Part shown: one piece after another, positions 21,540 to 29,824 of the stretch
How the letters are laid out: every line of letters starts with the position of its first letter
Numbering within the stretch: the first letter of the stretch is position 1
DNA from: UBA6065 sp036565605
GTDB lineage: Bacteria > Patescibacteriota > Minisyncoccia > Phycocordibacterales > UBA6065
DNA length: 48,675 nucleotides
NCBI GenBank assembly: GCA_036565605.1
Contig: DATCXV010000002.1
Coordinates: forward strand, 1 to 48,675
Reading direction: 5' to 3'
Notes under the pieces: model-generated
Seen by the model: only the letters and a program-made list of their open reading frames with translations
What the model was told of the DNA's origin: nothing
Database searches by the model: none
Position numbers and translations under genes: made by a program

Positions 21540-23126
21540 ATGAACACCCCACAACACATAAGACGCGCAATGACCTCCGTGTGGCGCTTCTTATGGAGGG
21601 GTGTTCGTATTTACTACGACGCATTCATTCTTCCGCGAGCGAAAGATGAAGACTCGCGTCGACGTGAGTTCATCTTCAACATCATCGTCTCGACGATCTT
21701 CACGATTCTTGCTGTGTTCGGATTACAGATTGTCCACGTCGAACTTGTCACACCAGGATACAGCGGCGTTGGCCATGGTACCTTCATCTTCTTTCTTGCC
21801 TTCTTTTCCGCACTCCTCTACCTCTCGCGCAAGGGTCACACCGCTATCGCCTCGTACCTGCTCATCGGATTGTACTTTTTGGGCAATACCTATGGGCTGT
21901 ACCAATGGGGCATTGAATTGCCCGCAGCAATTCTTGGATACGCAGTGACGATTCTTATATCCAGCATTCTGATATCGACCAGAGTAGGATTTGCGATGAC
22001 CGCGATCGTCTCTGCATCAACGCTATTCATTGGGTATGTTCAAACTCATGGAATCGTCCATCCAGACCTTGCCTGGAGAACCCTTCCCATGGAATGGAAC
22101 GATTCGTTCGAGAACTCACTGCTGTATTCATTCGCTATGGTTGTTGCCTGGCTTTCGAATCGCGAAATAGCCGCTTCACTGTCTCGGGCACGCAAAAGCG
22201 AAGCGGCACTTACCGAGGAACGAAATCTGCTCGAAGTCCGCATCGAAGATCGAACCAAAGAACTGAAAGCAGCGGAGCTTGAAAAAATATCTCAGCTGTA
22301 CCGCTTTGTCGAATTCGGCAGGCTGTCGTCAGGTATCTTTCATGACCTGATGAATCCCATCACCACCCTGGCACTTTCTATCGAGCAGCTTTCCGAAAAG
22401 CCCTCTTCCCTGTCATCAGAAATGAAAGATCAGATCGATCGCGCGATCCGAGCATCAAAGCGCATCGAATCGTTCATCGAACTCGCTAAAAAGCAGCTTG
22501 ATACCGAAGGTGAACGCGGAATCTTCGCTCTTGAAAACGAAACTCGTGACGCCATCGACTTGCTTCTACATAAGTCCCGCATGGCAGGCGTCGAGATCCG
22601 GCTCGAGTCTCCTGGCAACACACTGATTCATGGCAACTCTGTGAAGTTCTTCCAGATCGCATCGAACCTTATATCGAACGCCATCGATTCGTACAAGAAC
22701 GTCTCGCGTATACCCAATGTGGAATGCAGAGTGTTGGTCTTGATATCTCGAACAGATAACGGCGTTGAATTCTTGGTTACTGACGAAGGTTGCGGCATAC
22801 CGGAAGACGCGAAAAAAGTAATTTTTGCCCCATTCTTTAGCACTAAATCCAAGCGCGATGGCATGGGCCTGGGTCTATCTATGACCAAGGAGCTGGTTGA
22901 AAAAGATTTTGGCGGCACAATCGCTGTTGAAAGCGAAGAAGGAAAAGGAACAACGTTCACGATACACATCCCAATAGACAGGATGGCAGAGGATCGCCGA
23001 AGAAAAACAGGAGGGCTTCATTATGAAAACAGAAGCGACAAAGAAAAAGTCCCGCATGTCACCGCTTTTGAAAGCGGCACGAAAGGGACTTTCACGTCTC
23101 TCGCTTCCGAAGATTTTAAAAAATAG
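21540..23126 (+). CDS. Membrane-bound sensor histidine kinase
   Basis: The 528-aa protein has about six membrane helices (roughly residues 44-66, 80-95, 101-119, 126-146, 149-167 and 190-205) with very short loops. A coiled-coil linker (about 215-255) leads into the kinase core. The H-box is GIFHDLMNPIT with His268; the N-box is NLISNAIDS (377-385), G1 is DEGCGIPED, F is FAPFFST and G2 is GMGLGLS. There is no large extracellular domain, so the ligand may be hydrophobic or membrane-borne, or the helices sense the membrane itself. It presumably phosphorylates the regulator at 20600. Its last 104 bp overlap the start of the next gene; the catalytic domain is already complete before the overlap. 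Confidence 0.93.
   Translation: MNTPQHIRRAMTSVWRFLWRGVRIYYDAFILPRAKDEDSRRREFIFNIIVSTIFTILAVFGLQIVHVELVTPGYSGVGHGTFIFFLAFFSALLYLSRKGHTAIASYLLIGLYFLGNTYGLYQWGIELPAAILGYAVTILISSILISTRVGFAMTAIVSASTLFIGYVQTHGIVHPDLAWRTLPMEWNDSFENSLLYSFAMVVAWLSNREIAASLSRARKSEAALTEERNLLEVRIEDRTKELKAAELEKISQLYRFVEFGRLSSGIFHDLMNPITTLALSIEQLSEKPSSLSSEMKDQIDRAIRASKRIESFIELAKKQLDTEGERGIFALENETRDAIDLLLHKSRMAGVEIRLESPGNTLIHGNSVKFFQIASNLISNAIDSYKNVSRIPNVECRVLVLISRTDNGVEFLVTDEGCGIPEDAKKVIFAPFFSTKSKRDGMGLGLSMTKELVEKDFGGTIAVESEEGKGTTFTIHIPIDRMAEDRRRKTGGLHYENRSDKEKVPHVTAFESGTKGTFTSLASEDFKK
23009..23015 (+). promoter_or_regulatory. Shine-Dalgarno AGGAGGG inside the kinase gene
   Basis: AGGAGGG lies 7 nt before the ATG at 23023, within the 3' end of the kinase frame. 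It supports 23023 as a true start despite the 104-bp overlap. Confidence 0.75.
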
Positions 23127-24927
23127 CGGAGCACCAAATACGGTCTTTCCTATCGCACTTATTCTGTCGTGCATAGCCAAATCAGGAATCAGAACGGATT
23201 GGATGACAAAGTTCCTTCTTTCACAAAGAAGCACATCATGGACCTGGAATTACGCGGTGCGCGGCTCGAAAGCGGCAGAGCGAATGCACTATCCAGACGA
23301 CCTTGATGACACATCATGCGCACTTTCAGCGCTTTGCGTTTCAAAAGCACTTACTATCGACGGCACCGTTATGGCACATTTTGTCGAAAGTCTGATTGCT
23401 ACCGAGGAAAAACCTGGCGGCCCTTATCGCACCTGGATTACTTCGGAATCGACCAGCGGGTCAGAATCAAAGAAGTGGAATGATATCGATATAGCCGTTA
23501 ATGCGAATATTGCTTATTTTCTTGCTCTTCAGGGTGTATCGGTACCCAGCCTTACGGAATTCATCGATCAGGCGGTCGAAAGTCGATCATTTCCTTCGTT
23601 GTATTACCATGATTCCGCCATTATCTTTTATTTCATAGCGCGTTTCTGTTCTATCCGCGAGGATCGGGAAAGTCCAAAGGCACGTCAGACTATGCAGTCG
23701 CTATCAGCACTGATCCGATCTGTGTCAATTGAAAGTTCTTTGAAAGCCGCACTCGTCACCACATCGCTTATTCGCCTTGGTGCCAAACCAAACAATCCAA
23801 AAATCCGTGCAACTTTACAAAAAATTTTGGCAACACAAAAAGCGGACGGCTCATGGCCCGAAAGTCCGTTGTATATTGAAGAAAGTAATAAGAACGGCAC
23901 GACTTATGCCCAGTCGCCAGAACTTTCAACGGCCTTTTGCGTCGAAGCACTTCTGCTTGCTGACACTCCCACTTCCAAAAAGCTGCCAACAAAGAACGCA
24001 CATGTACTTTGGCACATCCGCAATATGTTTTCCCAATTCTTTTCACACAAAGGGACAAAAACTTCGCGAACATCATTTTCAAACAGCGCAAATAGCCAGC
24101 TTGCTCGTCTCGACAAAACTGGCATCACAGACATGGTCGCTCTGTTCCCCGCTCGTTTTGCACAGGCGATTGGAGCAAGGATTCCAAGTGCAATTTTGGC
24201 CAAGCTTGGTTGTGCAAACCTTCTAGGCTGGGTTGGCTATACGATCCAAGATGACGTCATGGACGCCGGTGATAATCGACCGCTTATACCTTTATCAAAC
24301 GTATGCATCCGTGAATCTTTGCGTTTGTTTGAAACAACATGCGAAAAACAACGCACGTATATTCGCCAAGTTTTTGATCGCATCGATGAAGCAAATGCTT
24401 GGGAAGCTCGGTATCGCTCTATCAATACATGCGCACAAATTGCTGTACCTGCACACAGAACCATATCCGTCCTTGCTGAAAAGTCACTCGGTCACGCTTT
24501 GGGCCCAATGATTATCATGACCAAAGCCGGATATACGCCAAATTCAGCCTCGTTCCAAGCAATGGAATCATTTTTCATCCACTATCTGATTACTCGACAA
24601 TTAAATGACGACGCACACGACTGGGAAAAGGACCTTTCTGAGGGCCGCGTAAATGCGGCCATCGCACCCATATGGTCACCACACAAAAGCATCGTCGACC
24701 TGAAAAATGAATTCTGGAATACTCATATCGACACCGTCTCTGCAAACATTTTCCATCACGCAGAACTGGCAATGAAGGCATACGCAAGGGCAAACGTTAC
24801 GCTCGATACTTCTTATGCCGAAACACTGCTCGCACCTTTAGTCCGTTCTGCGCAAAAGGCCTTGTCCGAACGAGACAAGACCCTTGATTTCATTAAAGCG
24901 TATGAAAATCGAGCTTTCGATTCCTAA
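23023..24927 (+). CDS. Bifunctional terpene-synthase-like protein (class II cyclase-like plus class I isoprenoid-synthase-like)
   Basis: The 634-aa protein begins with a Lys/Arg-rich stretch. Residues about 40-320 look like an alpha-barrel of the squalene-cyclase/prenyltransferase type: MHYPDDLDDTSCALSAL carries a DxDD motif (93-96, the acid of class II cyclases), KWNDIDIAVNANIAYFLAL is a second helix-pair repeat, and LQKILATQKADGSW (265-278) matches a QW motif. Residues about 365-620 look like a class I isoprenoid synthase: GYTIQDDVMDAG gives DDxxD (410-414), and QLNDDAHDWEKDLSEGR gives a second DDxxD (529-533). The order matches plant-type two-site diterpene synthases, but activity is not proven. 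The product might be a cyclic terpenoid or prenyl diphosphate made from scavenged precursors. It lies in an operon with a two-component system and its end overlaps convergent gyrB by 4 bp. Confidence 0.75.
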   Translation: MKTEATKKKSRMSPLLKAARKGLSRLSLPKILKNSGAPNTVFPIALILSCIAKSGIRTDWMTKFLLSQRSTSWTWNYAVRGSKAAERMHYPDDLDDTSCALSALCVSKALTIDGTVMAHFVESLIATEEKPGGPYRTWITSESTSGSESKKWNDIDIAVNANIAYFLALQGVSVPSLTEFIDQAVESRSFPSLYYHDSAIIFYFIARFCSIREDRESPKARQTMQSLSALIRSVSIESSLKAALVTTSLIRLGAKPNNPKIRATLQKILATQKADGSWPESPLYIEESNKNGTTYAQSPELSTAFCVEALLLADTPTSKKLPTKNAHVLWHIRNMFSQFFSHKGTKTSRTSFSNSANSQLARLDKTGITDMVALFPARFAQAIGARIPSAILAKLGCANLLGWVGYTIQDDVMDAGDNRPLIPLSNVCIRESLRLFETTCEKQRTYIRQVFDRIDEANAWEARYRSINTCAQIAVPAHRTISVLAEKSLGHALGPMIIMTKAGYTPNSASFQAMESFFIHYLITRQLNDDAHDWEKDLSEGRVNAAIAPIWSPHKSIVDLKNEFWNTHIDTVSANIFHHAELAMKAYARANVTLDTSYAETLLAPLVRSAQKALSERDKTLDFIKAYENRAFDS

Positions 24928-26993
24928 ACGTCGATCGTTGCTTTATGCGCGTTCGACTGGATGAATGTCTTGCGACTTGGCACATCAGTACCCATGAGCA
25001 TGTCGAAGATTTTGTCAGCCTCTTGAGCGTCTTCGATATTCACCTTCTTCAAGACACGGTTCTTCGGATCCATGGTTGTTTCCCACAATTCATCTGCGTT
25101 CATTTCACCAAGACCTTTGTAACGCTGCACATGGACTTTAACCGGCTTCTTTATACCTTTCTCATTTTCCTTAACCGCTTCTTCTTCAGCAGCTTCAGGT
25201 GTTTCCTCGTCCTGGACATTTGCGTCTTCGAGCGGGATTTCATCCTTGCCCAAGACTTTTGCCTTTTCCTCTTCACTATAGAAATACATGACTTCCTTAC
25301 CGCGCTTCACCTTATACAGAGGCGGCTGTGCGATATAAATGTATCCTCCATCGATAACCGGGCGGAAATATCGATATAGAAGCGTCAAAATAAGCGTGCG
25401 GATATGTGCACCGTCGACGTCGGCATCGGTCGCAAGAATGATCTTGTGATAACGCAGCTTCGATAGATCGAAGGTTTCGCCAATGGCAGTACCCATGGCG
25501 ATCACCAGGTTTTTGATCTGTTCCGATCCCAACATGCGATCCAAGCGAGCGCGTTCGATGTTCAAGATCTTTCCGCGCAAAGGTAGGATTGCCTGAATAC
25601 GGCGATCACGACCAGTTTTTGCCGAACCGCCCGCCGAGTCACCCTCCACAATGAAGAGTTCTGATTCGGAAGCGTCGGACGACTCACAATCGGCAAGTTT
25701 ACCTGGAAGAGTCATGCCCTCCAAAGCGCCCTTGCGAAGAATCGAATCTTTGGCAGCCTTGGCAGCCTTGCGGGCCTTCATAGCCAAGATCGCCTTCTGG
25801 ATCATGGCTTTTGCATCGTCTGGATGCTCTTCCAAGAAAAGCTGGAACGCCTCGCCAAAGACTGAAGCCGTCGCAGCTTGCGCTTCAACCGAGCCAAGCT
25901 TGGCCTTGGTCTGGCCTTCGAACTGGATCTCGCGCATCTTGACCGAGACGATGGCGGTTAAGCCTTCCAAAACGTCGTCACCGGTGAAGGAATCGTCTTC
26001 TTTGCCACCGTTCTTTTTTGAATAGGCGTTAAGCGTTCGAGTAAGTGCGGTCTTAAAACCAGTGACATGGGTACCGCCTTCCGAGTTATAGATATTGTTA
26101 GCGAACGCCATGATACGCGACGAGATGTCGTCAACGTACTGGAGAGCCACTTCGACAGATTCAACGCCTTCAGCCTTCTTTTCGATATAGAAAATATTCT
26201 TGTGAATCGGCTTCTGGATCGAATTGGTGAATTTAACCAAAGACATCAAGCCGCCTTCGAAGTAGAAGGTTTGAGACGGGACATCTAGGCCCAACTCACG
26301 AAAATAAATGATGTCATCGGTATCGATCGAGCCTTTGTAGCCGCGGGCATCAATAACAGAGATTTTCAAGCCACGCACCAGGTACGCCTGCTGGCGCATG
26401 TGATTTACAATGCGGTCAAAATTGAATTCCTGCTGGCCGAAGATAGCCGTGTCTGGTTCGAACGTAGTGATAGTACCGTGAGCTTTCGACGAGCCAACTT
26501 TCTTTACAGCTGATTTTTTCTTGCCTTGCGAATACTCCTGTATAAATTTGCCGCCATCGCGATGGACTTCAGCTTTACAATACACCGACAAGGCATTGAC
26601 CACCGACGCACCCACACCGTGAAGACCACCAGAAACTTTGTAGCCCGAATCTTCTCCACCGAACTTACCTCCGGCGTGAAGGACAGTCATAACGATCTCC
26701 AGAGCGGAAACCTTTGTCTTTGGGTGAACATCGACCGGAATACCGCGACCATTGTCGACAACGCGGATGCGCGCATTACCATGTTCGCCTGGGAGGATGG
26801 CAATCTCGATATCATTGGCGTGGCCACCCATCGCTTCGTCACGCGAGTTGTCGAAGATCTCATTGATAAGGTGATGGAAACCATCCGGACCGGTCGTACC
26901 AATGTACATGCCCGGACGCTTTCGTACTGGCTCCAGGCCCTCCAGGACCTGGATCGACTCTGCTCCGTAAGATGCGATTTTCTCTTTAGCCAT
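24924..26993 (-). CDS. gyrB: DNA gyrase subunit B
   Basis: The 689-aa protein begins IQVLEGLEPVRKRPGMYIG and has the GHKL ATPase motifs EIFDNSRDEA, DNGRGIPVD and GLHGVGASVVNALS. The transducer domain is followed by TOPRIM motifs EGDSAGGSAKTGRDR and DADVDG and the C-terminal QRYKGLGEMNADELWETTM. It is the ATPase subunit of the A2B2 supercoiling enzyme. A Glu-rich insert (about residues 600-630) precedes the last domain. GyrB fits better than ParE, but ParE cannot be wholly excluded because gyrA is not in view. TATACT is found about 23 nt upstream of the ATG. Confidence 0.95.
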   Translation of the reverse strand: MAKEKIASYGAESIQVLEGLEPVRKRPGMYIGTTGPDGFHHLINEIFDNSRDEAMGGHANDIEIAILPGEHGNARIRVVDNGRGIPVDVHPKTKVSALEIVMTVLHAGGKFGGEDSGYKVSGGLHGVGASVVNALSVYCKAEVHRDGGKFIQEYSQGKKKSAVKKVGSSKAHGTITTFEPDTAIFGQQEFNFDRIVNHMRQQAYLVRGLKISVIDARGYKGSIDTDDIIYFRELGLDVPSQTFYFEGGLMSLVKFTNSIQKPIHKNIFYIEKKAEGVESVEVALQYVDDISSRIMAFANNIYNSEGGTHVTGFKTALTRTLNAYSKKNGGKEDDSFTGDDVLEGLTAIVSVKMREIQFEGQTKAKLGSVEAQAATASVFGEAFQLFLEEHPDDAKAMIQKAILAMKARKAAKAAKDSILRKGALEGMTLPGKLADCESSDASESELFIVEGDSAGGSAKTGRDRRIQAILPLRGKILNIERARLDRMLGSEQIKNLVIAMGTAIGETFDLSKLRYHKIILATDADVDGAHIRTLILTLLYRYFRPVIDGGYIYIAQPPLYKVKRGKEVMYFYSEEEKAKVLGKDEIPLEDANVQDEETPEAAEEEAVKENEKGIKKPVKVHVQRYKGLGEMNADELWETTMDPKNRVLKKVNIEDAQEADKIFDMLMGTDVPSRKTFIQSNAHKATIDV

Positions 26994-27111
26994 AAGGGTT
27001 TTTGATCTCTCTAGTATACCAAATTTGAGGCCTTTTCGCTTCTTGACTTTATAAATATGTTCAGTGTTGTTCGCTTGAATTTAAAGCCCTTTTTGCATAG
27101 ACTGGAGCTCT

Positions 27112-28245
27112 ATGGAATTCCGTATCAGCGCCGCCGAGCAAGACCAGCTTTTGAAGGAACTTGAAACCCGTACGGACATTGAAGCAAGCCGCATGAAGCG
27201 GTATCTTTCTATGCCGGATCTTTCGCGTACTCCGACAAGTCCTTTGTTCGAGTTAGTAAAACTTGCGCGATCAACTGACGCGCTGAAACACCTCGACAAT
27301 ATCGTCATCCCTGAAGTGGTGCCAACATCTGTGCTGTTCGACCTGTTCGATTTTGCCCCCGACCATCCTGCGCGATCAAAAAGCGACACCTACTTCGTCA
27401 ACGACCAGAACGCCCTGCGCACCCACGACACGGTCATGTGGTACTACTACCTTAACCTGCCCGAAGTCAAACAGCGCATCGCCCGTGGCGAATCGATCGG
27501 AACCGTCTGCTATGGCAAGGTTTACCGCAAAGACGAAATCGACCGACGCCACATGAATGTCTTCCATCAATTCGGCGCATGGTTCCTACAGCCTGATTCG
27601 AAGGGCATCATGCCGATCGACGAATTGAAGAAAGTTCTTGTAGAAATCGTCGAAGGCCTCTTTGGCAAAAATGTGGAATATAAATTCCTTGAAGACACAT
27701 TCCCTTACACAGATCCATCGCTTCAGATCGAAGTAAAGGTGGGCGACCGTTGGATCGAAATCATGGGCGGCGGCATGCCCAAGAAATCGGTACTTAAAAA
27801 CCTGGGGCTCGAGGGCTACAACGGTTGGGCATTCGGCTTTGGCTTGGAGCGTCTGGCCATCATCGGCATGGAACTCCCGGACATTCGCCTCTTGTGGTCT
27901 ACCGATGAACGCGTCACCAAGCAATTGAAGCTTGGACAGAAATTCAAAGAAGTCAGCAAATACCCAGCGATCGTCCGCGATATCTCGTTCTTGGTCGACA
28001 AGGCAAATTTCGCTCCTAACAACTATTTCGACTTAGTTCGCGATGTGATTGGAGATCTGGCTGAAGAAATGGCTTTGGTCGACGAATACGAAAATGCCCA
28101 AAAATTTGGCGAAGGTAAGAAAAGCTATGCGTATCGTATTACATACCGATCACTTGATCGTACGCTCACCGACACAGAAGTAAATACGCTTCACAAGAAG
28201 CTCGAAGAACGCACCAAGGAAGTTTTTGGCGCAACGGTCAGATAG
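27112..28245 (+). CDS. Single-chain phenylalanyl-tRNA synthetase (PheS core plus FDX-ACB domain)
   Basis: The 377-aa protein has the class II PheRS alpha catalytic core: FDLFDFAPDHPARSKSDTYF, motif 2 GKVYRKDEIDRRHMNVFHQF (about 135-154) and motif 3 GFGLERLAI (242-250). Residues about 283-377 then form a ferredoxin-fold anticodon-binding domain (KYPAIVRDISFLVD and LDRTLTDTEVNTLHKKL). In most bacteria PheS ends after the catalytic core, and an FDX-ACB domain is instead at the C-terminus of the separate PheT. A catalytic core joined to FDX-ACB is the layout of the monomeric mitochondrial enzyme. No pheT is adjacent and the coiled-coil N-terminus of bacterial PheS is absent. It charges tRNA-Phe. 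GGAG lies 4 nt before the ATG. Confidence 0.9.
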   Translation: MEFRISAAEQDQLLKELETRTDIEASRMKRYLSMPDLSRTPTSPLFELVKLARSTDALKHLDNIVIPEVVPTSVLFDLFDFAPDHPARSKSDTYFVNDQNALRTHDTVMWYYYLNLPEVKQRIARGESIGTVCYGKVYRKDEIDRRHMNVFHQFGAWFLQPDSKGIMPIDELKKVLVEIVEGLFGKNVEYKFLEDTFPYTDPSLQIEVKVGDRWIEIMGGGMPKKSVLKNLGLEGYNGWAFGFGLERLAIIGMELPDIRLLWSTDERVTKQLKLGQKFKEVSKYPAIVRDISFLVDKANFAPNNYFDLVRDVIGDLAEEMALVDEYENAQKFGEGKKSYAYRITYRSLDRTLTDTEVNTLHKKLEERTKEVFGATVR

Positions 28246-28289
28246 CACGAAGACGGTTCCTGTGATAGCTTGTGGATAGAAATTGATCC

Positions 28290-28622
28290 ATGAGCACGAA
28301 ATACGCAAGCGTTTTAAGCTGGGCAGTGAGCACCATTGCTAAAGCATTCGACACGACGTCGCTCGACATCGTAAACGACAGATATCTTCAAACCCTCCGA
28401 GACGGTCTGACATGTAATCAAGTTGGCCACGGAGTGCGCGATGGCGTCTACATCTTCTTCTATCCCTCCCTTCAAGTAATACGCTTTGAATGTGGAATAG
28501 TCAGCAGGGCCATTGAAATAGCCGAATCGACTGGAGGTGCCCGGCGTGGAAGCTTTGTCTCCTTATTGGTACCTCAACACATCATTGATAGCAGATGGAG
28601 CGAAGCCGGTCCTCCGTCATAG
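28290..28622 (+). CDS. Hypothetical protein
   Basis: I do not recognise this 110-aa product. It starts MSTKYASVLSWAVSTIAKAF and has no clear signal peptide or membrane span. It fills the gap between PheRS and tRNA-Thr, starts 44 bp after the PheRS stop, and its stop codon touches an intrinsic terminator, which argues that it is the last gene of a rightward unit. Composition is plausible for a real protein, but there is no motif, so it could also be a chance frame. Confidence 0.45.
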   Translation: MSTKYASVLSWAVSTIAKAFDTTSLDIVNDRYLQTLRDGLTCNQVGHGVRDGVYIFFYPSLQVIRFECGIVSRAIEIAESTGGARRGSFVSLLVPQHIIDSRWSEAGPPS

Positions 28623-28640
28623 CGCCGTGATTGCGGCGCT
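28621..28640 (+). terminator. Intrinsic terminator
   Basis: AGCGCCG (28621-28627) pairs with CGGCGCT (28634-28640), plus one G-T pair, around a short loop; a run of six T's follows. It ends the rightward PheRS unit. Confidence 0.88.
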
Positions 28641-28660
28641 TTTTTCTTGAAAAAATCCTG

Positions 28661-28733
28661 AGCCACCCGTCGGGATCGAACCGACGACATCCACTTTACA
28701 AAAGTGGCGCTCTACCAGCTGAGCTAGGGTGGC
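28661..28733 (-). tRNA. tRNA-Thr (anticodon TGT)
   Basis: On the minus strand a full cloverleaf is seen. The acceptor GCCACCC pairs with GGGTGGC, the D-arm reads GCTCAGCTGGTAGAGC, the anticodon stem is CCACT/AGTGG with loop TTTGTAA (TGT at 34-36), and the T-arm contains GGTTCGATCC. The 3' CCA is not encoded. It reads ACA codons. Confidence 0.95.
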
Positions 28734-28764
28734 ATGTGCGCCTGTGGCGCTCCCTTATTCTACC

Positions 28765-29166
28765 CTATCGGTGCAAAGAAGCTGTTGTGGCAGCCTCTTT
28801 GCCCTCCTTAATCTGCTTCAAATAAAACGAGGCGGCACCAGAGCGCGAGAGGTCTTCGGTCTTTTGTGACGCCTTGTGGACAATATGAGCCGAAACGTCA
28901 TGGACATGCTTCGATACAAGCATACACAAGCGTACCGCGCGGACAAAAAGCCAATGACAGAGCACGATCACATTATGAAGCGTCACATACGAAAAGATAT
29001 TGCCTGCCGTATGATGAAGACCGGCCAGAATCGGATCAGCCTTAGCACGAATATCAGCGACGATCGCAATACGAGGCGCACCCTTTACGATTTCAAGGTG
29101 ACGATGGACCAGGATCGCTATCATTGCGACCGCCGTAACTGACATCGTGCTAACCTCGATAATCAT
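28765..29166 (-). CDS. Conserved-looking small membrane protein
   Basis: The 133-aa protein is of unknown function. It has a hydrophobic N-terminal segment (SVTAVAMIAILVHRHLEI, about 8-25), a polar middle with KGAPRIAIVADIRAKADPIL, a second hydrophobic region (about 56-85) and a charged tail ending SGAASFYLKQIKEGKEA. Location after rpsB and tsf on the same strand may be coincidental, because it seems to have its own promoter: TAAACT ends 6 nt before the ATG at 29166. An inner ATG at 29145 is a possible alternative. Confidence 0.65.
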   Translation of the reverse strand: MIIEVSTMSVTAVAMIAILVHRHLEIVKGAPRIAIVADIRAKADPILAGLHHTAGNIFSYVTLHNVIVLCHWLFVRAVRLCMLVSKHVHDVSAHIVHKASQKTEDLSRSGAASFYLKQIKEGKEAATTASLHR

Positions 29167-29186
29167 AAAATTAGTTTAGGCAAAGC

Positions 29187-29774
29187 CTACTTTTCAAGTA
29201 CTCCGAAGCGGGCAAAGCGGACAATTTCGATCTTCTCGCCGAATTTCTGGACAGCGGACGAGACCAAGGCAGCAACCGTCATATCACCGTTTTTAACGAA
29301 CGGCTGATCCAGCAAAACACGTTCGCCAAAATATGAAGCAAGCTTACCCTCCAAGATTTTTGCCTTCATAGCTTCCGGCTTGCCTTCGACATCCTTGGCA
29401 AAAACCGATTCAGCGACAGCGCGGGACTGTGGATCAATATCCTCTTTTTTCAAAAATTCAGGCTTTGCGGCTGCGACATGCATAGCAATATCATACGCCA
29501 AAGCTTTGAATTCAGGATTCTTCGAAACGAAATCAGTTTCGCAGGCAAGTTCTACCATCGATCCGACCATGCCGGTCGAATGAACGTATGCAGCGATCGT
29601 GCCAGCGCCCAACGTGCGGTCGCCTTTCTTGGCAGCAGCCTCGGCACCCTTTTTCTTCAAAATGACCAGGGCTTTTTCCTTGTCGCCACCCGCCTCTTCG
29701 AGGGCCTTTTTGCACTGCATGACGGAAACGCCAGTTGCGTCGCGGAGCTCTTTGATGAGATCAGTGGTAACCAT
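29187..29774 (-). CDS. tsf: Elongation factor Ts
   Basis: The 195-aa protein starts with the UBA-like domain and signature LIKELRDATGVSVMQCKKAL. The nucleotide-exchange core follows, with VELACETDFVSKNPEF (the TDFV motif contacts EF-Tu). It recycles EF-Tu-GDP to EF-Tu-GTP. It is much shorter than the E. coli protein (283 aa), lacking one core subdomain, as in many thermophilic or reduced bacteria. It follows rpsB in the usual rpsB-tsf order but may have its own TATACT box about 40 nt upstream. Confidence 0.96.
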   Translation of the reverse strand: MVTTDLIKELRDATGVSVMQCKKALEEAGGDKEKALVILKKKGAEAAAKKGDRTLGAGTIAAYVHSTGMVGSMVELACETDFVSKNPEFKALAYDIAMHVAAAKPEFLKKEDIDPQSRAVAESVFAKDVEGKPEAMKAKILEGKLASYFGERVLLDQPFVKNGDMTVAALVSSAVQKFGEKIEIVRFARFGVLEK

Positions 29775-29824
29775 AGGAAAAATAACGATTATGGAATAAG
29801 GGTCGTGAAGACCTTAGTATAGCA

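Noticed and set aside
23023..23126. Kinase and terpene-synthase-like genes as one gene split by a frameshift
   Set aside because: The kinase already has all its C-terminal motifs, the second gene has a perfect Shine-Dalgarno and a start-like basic N-terminus, and the order kinase-cyclase is not a known fusion.
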